Assembly: GCA_051453625.1 (NCBI GenBank)
Contig: JBOZIK010000001.1
Location: 53,194,331-53,216,316 of the forward strand
Length of the DNA: 21,986 nucleotides
Direction of reading: 5' to 3'
Source of the DNA: Welwitschia mirabilis
Lineage: Eukaryota; Gnetophyta; Gnetopsida; Welwitschiales
This document shows positions 10,503 to 19,660 of this stretch, piece after piece. Both the position numbers and the translations under genes were made by a program. Every line of letters begins with the position of its first letter. The stretch's first letter is position 1. A model generated the notes under the pieces. That model saw only the letters and a list, made by a program, of their open reading frames with translations. It did not search any database and was not told where the DNA came from.

Positions 10503-10619
10503 CTTGTAATCAACAAAGTTTAATAATTAATATAACATTATATTAGAGTATTAAAAACTTAACTACTTAAGTAAAAAAGTCAAAAGTCCATATAATTCTG
10601 AGTAATGCACTTATATTAC
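10503..10619 (-). other. Intron of the hAT gene, 117 nt, phase 0
   Basis: The minus strand has AAAAAAG|GTAATATAAG at the donor and GATTACAAG|GTTATC at the acceptor. Removing 10619-10503 joins WIKK directly to VIKRAKYITQFVY, which is the expected hAT order (a Lys/Glu-rich linker then I-T-x-F-I/V-Y). Length and A+T content suit a plant intron. Confidence 0.8.
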
Positions 10620-10745
10620 CTTTTTTATCCATAAAATTTTAGCAAAGTCTTCAAGAAGTAGGTCAATATAATGGGTAGCAAAAGGTGTCCAATAAATTTG
10701 AGGAATGTTGCAGTGTGAATTTATGCAATTCTGAAGTTCTTTAGG
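10620..10745 (-). pseudogene. hAT transposase exon, YWTPCAAH-like block
   Basis: The minus strand reads IPQIYWTPFATHYIDLLLEDFAKILWIKK up to the intron donor. The family pattern is Y-W-T/S-P-C-A-A-H-C-I/L-D/N-L-x-L-x-D. Both conserved Cys are gone (to Phe and Tyr), while the W, P, H and D positions remain. Confidence 0.85.
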
Positions 10746-10749
10746 TAAA

Positions 10750-11037
10750 CCTATAAATTATATAACTTACAAAAAGACACATGCTAGTATAGATTTTCAC
10801 CTGAATGTCATAATCCCAATGAAGGAACTAGGCTCAGAGTTAGAGAATTGATTTCACTAATGTATTTTTGTTCTTTTGTCTTTAGAGAAATTGAAAGGAA
10901 ATGATTTAAGTAAATGCAATGCTTAAATGGGAATGAAATGCAAGTGAATGGAAATGGAATGAAAATGCAATGGAAATAAAATGGGAATGAGAATAGATCC
11001 TACTTAGATATTAGTATTTCTTTCACAAATACCACTT
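10750..11037. other. Non-coding stretch within the hAT locus, with a short GAATG-rich tract
   Basis: Between 10909 and 10995 the words AATGGAAATG, GGAATGA and AAATGCAA recur in a loose, degenerate repeat. No hAT coding block is visible. The stretch separates the hAT blocks at 12130-12227 and 10620-10745 and may be insertion or a large intron. Confidence 0.5.
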
Positions 11038-11588
11038 NNNNNNNNNNNNNNNNNNNNNNNNNNNNNNNNNNNNNNNNNNNNNNNNNNNNNNNNNNNNNNN
11101 NNNNNNNNNNNNNNNNNNNNNNNNNNNNNNNNNNNNNNNNNNNNNNNNNNNNNNNNNNNNNNNNNNNNNNNNNNNNNNNNNNNNNNNNNNNNNNNNNNNN
11201 NNNNNNNNNNNNNNNNNNNNNNNNNNNNNNNNNNNNNNNNNNNNNNNNNNNNNNNNNNNNNNNNNNNNNNNNNNNNNNNNNNNNNNNNNNNNNNNNNNNN
11301 NNNNNNNNNNNNNNNNNNNNNNNNNNNNNNNNNNNNNNNNNNNNNNNNNNNNNNNNNNNNNNNNNNNNNNNNNNNNNNNNNNNNNNNNNNNNNNNNNNNN
11401 NNNNNNNNNNNNNNNNNNNNNNNNNNNNNNNNNNNNNNNNNNNNNNNNNNNNNNNNNNNNNNNNNNNNNNNNNNNNNNNNNNNNNNNNNNNNNNNNNNNN
11501 NNNNNNNNNNNNNNNNNNNNNNNNNNNNNNNNNNNNNNNNNNNNNNNNNNNNNNNNNNNNNNNNNNNNNNNNNNNNNNNNNNNNNNNN
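11038..11588. other. Assembly gap (551 N)
   Basis: The stretch is all N. It lies next to the tandem repeat, so the array may continue into it. Confidence 0.99.
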
Positions 11589-11599
11589 TCCTATTTGTC

Positions 11600-11880
11600 G
11601 TCCACATGACATAGGGGACAACGCCATCTTAACTGCTTAAGTTATGTGTCATGTGCTTCCGTGGGTTGCCCATGCATGTTACCGATGCTGTCATCCTATC
11701 AGTAGTCCACACGACAAAGGGGATAACACCTTAGGTTGTGTGCCCATGTGCTACCATCATCCCCATGGGTTGTACTCATATCCATCATCTTGCATCTGGT
11801 CCAACGACCTAGGGGACAATGCCCTATCACCATGTGCTACTGTCCAAGTATTGCCCATGAGCTGGTTCTATGTATTTATC
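11600..11880 (+). repeat. G+C-richer tandem repeat, units of about 94-105 bp
   Basis: GTCCACATGACATAGGGGACAA at 11600 recurs at 11705 (GTCCACACGACAAAGGGGATAA) and 11799 (GTCCAACGACCTAGGGGACAA). The second half of each unit also repeats (TGTGCTTCC...TTGCCCATG, TGTGCTACC...CCCCATGGG, TGTGCTACTGTCC...TTGCCCATG). At least two and a half units are present, with gaps on both sides. Base content is clearly richer in G+C than the surroundings and CpG sites are retained, so it is younger than, or foreign to, the hAT gene around it. Reading frames seen through it are by-products. Confidence 0.8.
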
Positions 11881-11987
11881 NNNNNNNNNNNNNNNNNNNN
11901 NNNNNNNNNNNNNNNNNNNNNNNNNNNNNNNNNNNNNNNNNNNNNNNNNNNNNNNNNNNNNNNNNNNNNNNNNNNNNNNNNNNNNNN
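11881..11987. other. Assembly gap (107 N)
   Basis: The gap follows directly on the tandem repeat at 11600-11880 and probably hides more of it. Confidence 0.99.
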
Positions 11988-12129
11988 AATATGCTAAGTA
12001 TCAGAATGTGCCCAAAATGCCTCTAATTATGCCAAGAATTACATGTTTTTATGATCATCTTGTCATCTATCCATAATCAGCAGAATTACATCTAAACCTA
12101 TATAAATTTCCTATAAAAGTACTCCAAAT
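11988..12129. other. Non-coding sequence between hAT pieces
   Basis: This joins the hAT exon at 12130-12227 to the gap that borders the tandem repeat. I saw nothing readable in it. Confidence 0.4.
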
Positions 12130-12227
12130 ACACCATGAAATTCCTATAAATTGGCATCGCAATAAGGAAAGTGTAACATCATTAATCTACCAGCTGCTTT
12201 ACATGCAACACCATTATTAGTGACAAC
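12130..12227 (-). pseudogene. hAT transposase exon, VVTDN-like block
   Basis: After a clear intron end (TTTCTCTAG, last base 12228) the minus strand reads VVTNNGVACKAAGRLMMLHFP. hAT proteins have V-V-T-D-N-A-A-N-x-x-A-A-G here; the Asp before Asn, a likely catalytic position of the family, has become Asn. The exon then fades into unrelated sequence. Confidence 0.75.
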
Positions 12228-12281
12228 CTAGAGAAACTTAAAATAAATAAAGGTATTAATGCAAGTTGCATAATTAAATGT

Positions 12282-12428
12282 NNNNNNNNNNNNNNNNNNN
12301 NNNNNNNNNNNNNNNNNNNNNNNNNNNNNNNNNNNNNNNNNNNNNNNNNNNNNNNNNNNNNNNNNNNNNNNNNNNNNNNNNNNNNNNNNNNNNNNNNNNN
12401 NNNNNNNNNNNNNNNNNNNNNNNNNNNN
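12282..12428. other. Assembly gap (147 N) inside the hAT gene
   Basis: The gap falls between the DUF659 block ending F-I-N-T-S-S and the next exon. A few coding blocks and the donor end of an intron should lie here. Confidence 0.99.
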
Positions 12429-12800
12429 TGCTAGATGTATTAATGAACTTTAGAAACATTATTCTCAAAACTAAATATGCCATGAAATTAATTAAAGATC
12501 TATCCCTTTTATCCATCCACCCATCACATAAAATGATACATCTTGTTTATCACACAATTTCTTGTTGGACTTCATCATACCCTCAATGTCATTCTTCACA
12601 TCTTAAAGCATGGATATCCTTATCTCTGTATATGTAGGAGCTTTAAAACTGTCAGGCCCACATTCTTTAATAGCATAAAGAACTCTATGAAACATAGGAG
12701 TAGCAAATGTATGTAGTGGTATTCCCTGAGAGTACCAAAATTTGATAACTATTTTGTGTGCCCTCTGATTGGCTTCTTCTTTTTCATGTAATCTTATCTC
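12429..12800 (-). pseudogene. DUF659 region of hAT transposase
   Basis: Readable blocks on the minus strand are AHKIVIKFWYSQGIPLHTF, an ATPMFHRVLYAIKECGP block, FKAPTYTEIRISML, and then after a frameshift DGWMDKRDRSLINFMAYL and MFLKFINTSS. These match, in order and spacing, the conserved DUF659 blocks of plant hAT proteins (W-x-x-x-G-I-P-F, the G-P-x-Y/F-K-x-P-S/T-Y step, D-G-W-T-D with R-S-L-I-N-F, then F-L-K-S-x-D-A-S-S). The last block runs into the gap at 12428. Confidence 0.85.
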
Positions 12801-13129
12801 TATGGTCTATTGTATGCCTAATTCATAACAAGGAGGAAAAAAGTGAACAAGACCACTCAAACATCCACAAGGAGGTCACTGACTATGGCTTCCTAAAGCC
12901 ATTAATGATGCACATGAAGGATCTATTTATGTAGGAGGAGAAGAACCAAGAATAGATCCACCAACAGTAGGAGATAAGGGGAATTGACTATCTATACTAC
13001 TTCTACCTTGTGTTTCAAAAATGAAACACTTAAATCCTTCCACAGTTCTCTTTCTGATTCATGACATTTCAGTCCTATGTTCTTCAACACGTCCTGTGCC
13101 TATCCTTTTCATTTTTCTTTTTGCAAATA

Positions 13130-13382
13130 GATTAACAAGATTTTATTTCTTTTGCTTTCTTATCTCCCTTTTTATCAAGTAAGCATGCATTTCCTTAATA
13201 ATGCTAATACTAGGAACTTTGTTGTAAGGTACAATATCATGACCTGGAAGTTGAGTGATGTGATATTTCATGTAGTTAATACCACATCAAAATGTCATAT
13301 GATAGTAATTGCATTTTAAATGTTTAAGATCATTTGCATGAGGTCTAGTTACATGTTTCTAAGCTAGATCGTGATGAGACAT
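13130..13382 (-). pseudogene. BED zinc finger exon of hAT transposase
   Basis: The translation opens MSHHDLA and then has a stop where the family has Trp before KH. It continues with LKCNYYHMTF, where the second metal-binding Cys of C-x2-C is now Tyr. Then follow INYMKYHITQLPGHDIVPY and a helical, charged tail (KEMHAYLIKREIRKQKK). The G-I-x-x-x-K-x-H pattern and the spacing to the VP motif are typical of plant BED fingers on hAT transposases. The lost Cys means zinc binding is broken. Confidence 0.8.
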
Positions 13383-14252
13383 TATGAAAGTAGGGGCACT
13401 TTAGCTTGTCAAACTTGAACTATGATAAGTCCCTATAAGAAAACAAAAGATGTGTGAGTTTCCATAACTATAAAAGGTGTGTGAGTTATGAGCATAAAAG
13501 AAATGAGTAGAAAATCAGAAATTAAGAAATCAAAAATCTTGTTCTAACAAATAAGTCCCAAGAATTTTATCTTCTCATAAATCTTATTTTTATCATGAAC
13601 TCATAAGTCATGAAAATAAAGGCTTTTATTTTTTCAAGTTCTTCTGCATCATTGATGTATTGGGCAAAGAAATTTATGCCTTCAATGTCTTCCTCCTCAT
13701 TTTCTGATTTTCAAGCTCTAAAATTTTTTATAGTTCCTTAAGACACATATTAATAATTCTTGAATGAAAATAATAATGCCTAGCACAATGTAGTTTAAAG
13801 GCCAATATAACTACAGAATGCAAAAGCTTGGATGAATTATGATTTATGCATTAGATTGATATCAAAAGGTAGATTACCAAAATGTCATCTTCCTTTAACA
13901 TATCCAAGAAATCATTTACAGCTTGTAAATGAGATTCTAGATAAAAGGATTTATTAGGAACATTAAGTCACCAGTTTTCAAGTGACATAAGCTTAGATTT
14001 ACACCTACTGAATTATTTATTTTTGATAATATGTTTCAATAGGAACATGAGACATGAGCTATTATCTAGACAAGTTGTTATTGCCAAGAAGAGCCAAGGG
14101 AGATGCATAGCTTGCTAACCTATTCTTCTTACCATTCAACATAATAAAATTTTTCACATGAAAATGTCTTTGTTGTGCATGATTTTCAGTTGTTAGAAGT
14201 TGATTCTGTTTGTTATGATTCTCCTAGAGAATTTACTTAGCTGCTTTGGAAC
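13383..14252. other. Region upstream of the hAT gene; one short decayed frame
   Basis: No domain was recognised. On the minus strand about 48 codons near 13714-13568 stay open and give an acidic start (ESENEEEDIEGINFFAQY) and INDAEELEKIKAFIFMTYEF. It could be an upstream exon, another pseudogene or chance. I found no terminal inverted repeat for the hAT element. Confidence 0.4.
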
Positions 14253-14750
14253 TTCAAATGCCCTTATTGGCCCTTAAGTCATGGTAGAAATAGAAAAGAA
14301 CATGGCAATCAGCAAATGATTACCTTTGATCATAGAAGGCCACTAAACTGAATTCACAGAGCGCAGAGCCATAGAGGTAATGAGGCCAAATCAGAAGATT
14401 CAGAATGCACAGTCAACATAGACTCACAGAGCTACAGAGGCACAGAGCCACAAAGGATGCACGACACAGTCATGCACTCAGCCACTCACGCAGTTGCAGG
14501 GACGTTGTCTCACCAAGACACCAACAATGCAGAGCGCAGGCTGCAGATCACCACAAGCGATGCACAGAACCACAAGCGATGCACAGAGCAGAGAGCCACG
14601 AGCGAATGGTTTTATTTCTTAGTTTTATCACTTTTCTAAAGCCCTAAACTCTCTCTGCATGCCTACTGATCAACATGTGCGATTTTTTAACGAATTTTTT
14701 GTGTTTGCAGGTGAATAGTCACACACCACGAACCAACAACTAGTCACTGT
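14253..14750 (+). repeat. Dispersed repeat, copy 1 (G+C-richer, CpG-bearing)
   Basis: This pairs with 14917-15290 in the same orientation. Shared landmarks in order: TGCCCTTATTGGCCCTTAAG, CATGGCAATCAGCAAA, AGAAGATTCAGAATGCACAG, CTCACTAAGACA-type, GTTTTATCACTTTTCTAAAG, CTAAACTCTCTC, GATTTTTTAACGAATTTTTT. The middle (14345-14620) is rich in CACAGAG words and contains two adjacent 19-bp units (14552-14570, 14571-14589) that differ at one base. Open frames here (14405-14647, 14457-14639) reflect base composition and are not genes. Confidence 0.8.
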
Positions 14751-14816
14751 TAAGATCATAGAAGCAACCTAGAGGGGGGATGAATAGGGTAATTTTAAAA
14801 TTATTGCGAGAGATGA
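14751..14816. other. Short stretch with a CCTAGAGGGGGGATGAATAGG motif before the gap
   Basis: CTAGAGGGGGGATGAATAGGG at 14769-14789 is a purine-rich word like ones often seen at borders of plant LTR elements. It runs straight into the 100-N gap, so no element can be defined. Confidence 0.35.
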
Positions 14817-14916
14817 NNNNNNNNNNNNNNNNNNNNNNNNNNNNNNNNNNNNNNNNNNNNNNNNNNNNNNNNNNNNNNNNNNNNNNNNNNNNNNNNNNNN
14901 NNNNNNNNNNNNNNNN
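14817..14916. other. Assembly gap (exactly 100 N)
   Basis: This is a placeholder-length gap between the two copies of the dispersed repeat, which probably caused the break in assembly. Confidence 0.98.
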
Positions 14917-15290
14917 TTAAGTGCCCTTATGGGCTCTTAATTCATGGTAAAAATAAAAACAAACATGGCAATAAGCAAACATAGAAGATTCAGAATACAT
15001 AGTCAATACAAACTCATAGTTACATAGGTACAAAGCCACAGAGTTATAGGTATGCTACCTCACTAAGACATGAATGATGTAGAGTGAAGGCCACAGATCA
15101 TCGTAAGTAATGCACACAGATGCCATGCCCAGAGCAGAAAGCCATAAGCTAATGATTTTATTTATCAGTTTTATCACTTTTATGAAGTTCTAAACTCTCT
15201 CCATGTACCTGTCGATCATCGTGGGTGATTTTTTAATGAATTTTTTATGTCCCCAAGTGAATAATCGTGAACTATGAATTAGCAACTAAT
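14917..15290 (+). repeat. Dispersed repeat, copy 2 (diverged, shorter)
   Basis: This is homologous to 14253-14750 but shorter in the CACAGAG-rich middle and poorer in CpG: GAGCGCAGG in copy 1 is GAGTGAAGG here, CAAGCGATGCAC is TAAGTAATGCAC, and TAACGAATTTT is TAATGAATTTT. It may start inside the gap. Confidence 0.78.
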
Positions 15291-15539
15291 GTTTGTGAAA
15301 TTGCAATAAAAAAGGCAGTTGACTCAAATTAAGTCAGCCTTATGTGGTTGGGTTGACTAGTTATCTAAGCAGTGGCTAGTCACTGCTTTCTAAAACATAG
15401 GGAAAAAAAACCCCATATACAATTGACTAAGTTTAACATTCTTTGGGAATCAATCAATAATATAAAATAAAGCATCCAAAATAAAAAGAACTATTTCAAC
15501 ATGGAATTTGATGATACATCAATTCATTCTTCTATTCCG
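15291..15539. other. Leader-like stretch before gag
   Basis: No gene was seen. It lies where the 5' untranslated part of the retrotransposon should be. I could not find a primer binding site or a copy of the 3' LTR beginning at 21763. Confidence 0.4.
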
Positions 15540-15551
15540 TAAAAAATCATT

Positions 15552-15900
15552 TTGCTTAGTGAAATGCTAAACTTTGAGAAGTTCACAGGTGTCAAATACC
15601 TCATCATGCATGTAAGAAAATATAAACATGCATGTCACATGTATAACATCAAAAGAAACAAAACTTGTCATTTATCCTATAGATCCTTAAAATGGCAAGC
15701 ATTCGAATGGTATCATATCATACTAGTTCATATAATAATACTCTTAAAATAACTATTAGAAATGTTTTTGCAATATTACTCAATAAACATCTTACAATGA
15801 ATGACACTAGATACCTTAACTACAATGCAATAATATTTCAGTGAAACAGTACAAGACTATGCATGATAATGAAGAGTCACTACATTACAACTGGAATTAC
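15552..15900 (+). pseudogene. Gag (capsid) fragment of the Ty3/gypsy element
   Basis: One frame holds MLNFEKFTGVKYLIMHVRKY, then HACHMYNIKRNKTCHLSYRS and LKWQAFEWY. It continues past a stop at 15750 with EMFLQYYSIN, MTLDTLTTMQ and ETVQDYA, then three stops in a row before R. This follows the plant retrotransposon gag pattern: F-x-K-F-x-G-x-x-D-P-x-x-H-L-R-x-F, L-F-x-x-S-L-x-G-x-A-x-x-W-Y, then a Q-x-x-x-E-S-x-x-x-Y-x-x-R-W-R step. The three stops sit where R-W-R is expected. Gag would form the virus-like particle that packages element RNA. Confidence 0.8.
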
Positions 15901-17056
15901 ACATCATAGATTCTAATATGGCATATTTCTTTTTCAAGTCATGCATTTTATCCATTTTAGAATATTTGAGAATGCAATCATTTGAAACATTTAAACAGGC
16001 TATCACATTAGCAAAAAGAATTTACATTATAGGAAGAGAGAAACATGCTAATAAATAATGTAGTTTTTCCTAGGGTAAATCAATAAGAAAAGATAATAAC
16101 AATAATAACAAAGGCATGAATATTAATAATGTCATAGTCATTAACAAACCTTTTCAAGTGACATATCCATCTCAACCAATGGATAATCTAATAATGTAAT
16201 AAATGCTACCTCAAGCTCATAACTCTCCACACTCTTTTACATTCTAATTAACTGTAGGATAATACTATTATCCACCTCCTTAACTAATGTAAAATTCAAA
16301 ACAAGCATAAGGTTTTCAATGGCTACAACCTTAGTAACAGGCATATACAACTTAGATTCAAGATTAAAGCAAGTTTCAAAATCAAAATATAACTCAAAGA
16401 CCTAGAAGTAATTTCACAAAATTTGAGATACAATTAATAAATATTCTTTAAACTCTATTAAAGAAGGGGATAATTTGATTTCATTTAATCAAATCAATAG
16501 ATCCAAATACACCAAAACCAAAAAGTTATTATAAGAAACTATTGTAAATCTCATAGAATAAGGGATCATCACACTAAAAATTTCTTCAACTTAAAACATA
16601 TCATTTAAGACATTATAGAAAAGGAGTGAGACATAAAATTTAACACAATCCTTGTTGTCACAAATAAGTAGCTTGAAATTTACAAGAATTCATTTCATTC
16701 TCAACCTTATACATCACAGTCATTGCAGAATGTAATAGTTCAAAATGACAATACTCCTTTCACGATTTTCATCATTTAAGATCAATCAAAGAAATACATA
16801 AAATAAATTATTTAAGAGAATAAGGAAAAGTTAGAATATTGATTCAAATGGAATAGAGTGAAACTCCTCTTACCTTTAAACCTAATGTTCAATCATAGTC
16901 ACATGCCTCTGAAGTAAAGAAATCATACCATTATCATTCTTTATTAATTAATAACTCTAATCCTCATAGATAAGTATTTGAAGACTATGCGAGAAATGAT
17001 TTACATTGGAATCACCTCCAAAATAAGAACCTATCTTAAAGTAGACAAATGTTTAA
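15901..17056. other. Decayed gag C-terminal and linker region
   Basis: This lies between the readable gag and the protease. Frames are full of stops and I could not see a zinc knuckle (C-x2-C-x4-H-x4-C). It probably represents the end of gag and the gag-protease linker, judged by position only. Confidence 0.4.
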
Positions 17057-17542
17057 AAGAACAGTGAGGATCAACAAGTTATCCAATTTCAACCAGAGAA
17101 AATTTCATCTACTCCTCAAAAGACTACAATCATAGAACCATCCTACATTTTAGTAAACATTAGATCTATTAAAGTATCTAGGGCCTTTATCAACTATGGA
17201 TCTGAACTAGACATGATTAGATCATCATTTCTCGACAATCTCAACTTGCAACATCTGCTAAATTTAAAAAATAATATGATAATTAGAGGTTTTAATGATC
17301 ATAAAGATAAATCTAAGGGAATAGTCATTTTACTAATTAAGGTGGCTTGAAGATCAAAGACACTAAAATTCTATGTGATTGTAAATGTCATATCATTAAA
17401 TTTACTATTAGGACATTCTTAGATCATGGATACATGGGCAATAATATCTTTACCACACCAAAGACTAAAGTTTATTAGATTAAACATCTCTGTGCCACTT
17501 GAGAGAAATTACACAATGGAAAATGTCAAAGTCCTATTGTAA
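17057..17542 (+). pseudogene. Retroviral-type aspartic protease of the Ty3/gypsy element
   Basis: A single frame of about 160 codons has only two internal stops (TGA at 17348, TAG at 17420). It reads EPSYILVNIRSIKVSRAFIN, then YGSELDMIRSSFLDNL, later LKFYVIVNVISLNLLLGHS, a stop, and IMDTWAIISLPHQRLKFI. The family has A-L-I-D-x/S-G-S-x-L-N and later N-L-L-L-G-R-P-W-I-H with L-H-Q-K-L-K-F. The active-site Asp is Asn here (codon AAC, 17192-17194), so the enzyme would be inactive. The second stop replaces the Trp of the R-P-W-I-H motif, and the Arg before it has become His. Confidence 0.85.
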
Positions 17543-18159
17543 TCATCATTACCATGGTTACCTCTAATACTATAAAAATGAATCATCCTATTTTGAACTT
17601 TTAACATGATCCTGTGAATCCTTATTAAATGAAGGTATTAAAAATTCCCAATGCACAACTATTAGATTCAAGGTAAACTTCATTGCTTCCTAACAACTTT
17701 TACATTAGCCTATAACCTTTTTATTTCATATTAAGTCATAAGAGAAAAAAAATAAAAACAAAAAAATAATAGAAAAAAATTTAAAAACATAAAAAATTTC
17801 ATTTTAAACACTTATGTTTTACTTTTCACTCTTTTTATTATAGCAAGCTACTACACCCATTTGCATTCATTTTTCATTTAATATCTTAATCCTTAATTCT
17901 TGTCCTAATCTTTGTCTTCAAAGGACCCTATGATGGAAATTTATTGAAGTCATCCCTACATGTCATTTTAGATGATTAACTTATTGAAAAGTACATTGAT
18001 TTCAATTTTATAAATTTTAGCTATAGCAAATCTTTAGAAAAGCCATGTGTTTACTTAAATGAAGAATAGACAACTAAAAACACTAAAGCTTATGAAACAA
18101 GAAAATCTTAGAAGATGAAATCATATTTAGCAAAATGACACAATGCTAAAACATATGAT
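17543..18159. other. Decayed protease-RT linker
   Basis: No domain was seen in 17543-17900, and 17740-17820 is almost pure A/T. From about 17930, fragments such as GPYDGNLLKSSLHVILDD may belong to the pol linker, but this is uncertain. Confidence 0.4.
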
Positions 18160-19080
18160 TTTCTAGTAGAATCTGTGATTAAGAAAAGTTACTCAAAAAC
18201 AATTCTCATTTACCACAACAAGTGAAATTAGAACTTAACAGTATATTGTCATCTAACAAATACAGATTTATTTGATATTACAAGAATATGCTAGGCATCA
18301 ATAAATTAATTATCATGCATAACATCATTCTAAAATCAATTTTAACCCCAGGAAAATGAAAGATTAAAAAACTAAATCCTAACCTTACATTGATTGTCAA
18401 ACAAGACTCGGAATGTTTTTTAACTACTAGTTTCATCTGACTAGTAGGTTATTCAGACTAGCTATTAAACATAGTAGTTATTCTAAAGAGAGTAGTTAAA
18501 TTAGGATATATGTTGATTACCATGGTTTGAATAAGGTAACTCTGCAAGATGGTTATCCTTTACCAAATATTAACGTCTAGTTAACAACACTACTAATTAT
18601 GACCTTTTATTATGCATAGATGAGTAGGGAATTACAACCAAGTATTTATTAATCCTAAATATCAATACAAAATAATCTTTATTACATCCTAGGGTTTTTT
18701 CCACTATGTAATGATGGCTTTTGTACTACTGGTACAACATACCAGAAAGTCATGACACATATATTTCACAACATAATACATCACAATGTAAAAGATTATG
18801 TTGATGATGTTATGGTTAAATTAAAATTAGTAGCTAATCATCTAAGTGATTTAAAACAACTTTTCAAATAAGTGAGACAATACAACTTATAACTTAATCT
18901 AAAGAAATGTGTTTTTAGTATATCATCAAAAAAACTCTTAGGTTTCATGGTATTAAAAAGAGGTATATAAATCAACCCTGAAATGATCAAAGCAATTACT
19001 AATATGCCATCACCATGCAACTTGAAAGAATTGTGTACTCTTCAAGATATGTTATAGGCAATACGTTGATTCATTTTAAT
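18160..19080 (+). pseudogene. Reverse transcriptase of the Ty3/gypsy element
   Basis: Blocks in order: NPNLTLIVKQDSECFLTTSF with VGYSD-stop; RIYVDYHGLNKVTLQDGYPL with PNINV (18503-18577); TTYQKVMTHIFHNIIHHNVK followed by DYVDDVMVK, with the YVDD catalytic box at 18797-18808; and LNLKKCVFSISSKKLLGFMV, KRGI, a stop, then INPEMIKAI. These match the Tat/gypsy pattern (V-D-Y-R-D-L-N-K-A-T-P-K-D-x-F-P-L-P; A-T-Y-Q-R-A-M-T; Y-V-D-D-M-x-V-K; L-G-F-M-V-S-x-R-G-I). YVDD survives, but the fingers-palm region is cut by frameshifts and the thumb by several stops (for example TAA after LFK). Confidence 0.9.
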
Positions 19081-19119
19081 CTTGATAGATTGAGATAAAC
19101 CATTTATGCATCTACTCAA

Positions 19120-19425
19120 GAAAGACAACCAGTTTAGATGGGATGAAAATTATCAAAGGCTTTTGATAGAATTAAGGAATATTTATGATCTACCTGTGTT
19201 CTAACTCCATCTTAAATTGATCCATCTATTTATCTTTACTTAGCATACATACTATCATTGATTAGTGCAATGATCTTTTAATGAGATAAATTACATCGAG
19301 CTCACTTAATTCACTATAGTAGTAGGATGTTACATCAATATGAAAAAATTTACACTAATGCAAAAAATGCATGTTTGAGTTTAGTTTTTGCTTTACAAGA
19401 GTTTCACCATTACATGATAATAAAA
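19120..19425 (+). pseudogene. First RNase H domain (gypsy type)
   Basis: After RT the frame gives LLKKDNQFRWDENYQ, a frameshift, then AFDRIKEYL. Next come SIYLYLAYILSLISAM and HYSSRMLHQYEKIYTNAKNA followed by CLSLVFALQEFHHYM. The family reads F-x-W-x-x-x-C-Q-x-A-F-x-x-I-K-x-Y-L, L-Y-L-x-V-x-x-x-A, and Y-x-S-R-x-L-x-x-x-E-x-x-Y-x-x-x-E-K-x-C-L-A-L-V-F-A-x-x-K-L-R-H-Y. The Glu before K-x-C-L is altered to Ala (NAKNACL), so activity is unlikely. Confidence 0.82.
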
Positions 19426-19660
19426 AAATAATTAAAATAAATAATTAAAATTTACTTAAACATTTTCTTAAATATTTCATTGGTAGTACACATTTAACTG
19501 GGGGGCATCTATCCCTGCTAAATTTAAGTTAGAATTTTAATCTGAAAAGTCATTCAAAGGTAAATGTATAATAAAATAAATTGTATACCTACCAATAAAA
19601 GTTCAATATGAAATCTTAAGTGAATTTAAAGAATTTTCTAATGAATAAATTTACATTATC
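19426..19660. other. Decayed spacer between the two RNase H domains
   Basis: The sequence is A+T-rich and stop-filled. A trace such as HLTGGHLSLLNL fits the normal linker only by position. Confidence 0.4.

Larger units (their letters stand above)
9372..13382 (-). pseudogene. Decayed hAT-family transposase gene (BED, DUF659, dimerisation)
   Basis: Read on the minus strand, this locus gives in order: a BED zinc finger, a linker, a DUF659 region, transposase core fragments, the C-terminal hAT dimerisation region and an acidic tail. hAT transposases cut and paste their element with an RNase H-like fold, and the BED finger binds DNA. The ATG chosen (13382-13380) opens the frame that carries the BED motif. 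The gene is split by introns, by three N gaps (12282-12428, 11881-11987, 11038-11588) and by an unrelated stretch of about 1.3 kb. It has in-frame stops, several frameshifts, and seems to lack about 150 residues between the part ending near 10300 and the WW-YG motif. No terminal inverted repeats or 8-bp target duplication were found. The family is clear; the copy is not functional. Confidence 0.85.

Noticed and set aside
11644-12076. Cys/His-rich plus-strand frames that look like zinc-binding proteins
   Set aside because: They arise from translation of the 94-105 bp tandem repeat and run into a gap; successive units do not share a reading frame.
14405-14647. His/Arg/Ser-rich plus-strand frames in the G+C-richer repeat
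   Set aside because: Two overlapping frames are open at once because of CACAGAG-type repeats. There is no domain, and copy 2 of the repeat does not keep the frame.
15372-15389. Inverted repeat GCAGTG...CACTGC
   Set aside because: It has only six paired bases, no flanking target duplication, and no link to a mobile element end.
18838-19020. Minus-strand 60-residue frame
   Set aside because: It lies opposite the reverse transcriptase of the retrotransposon, which explains the sequence on the plus strand.
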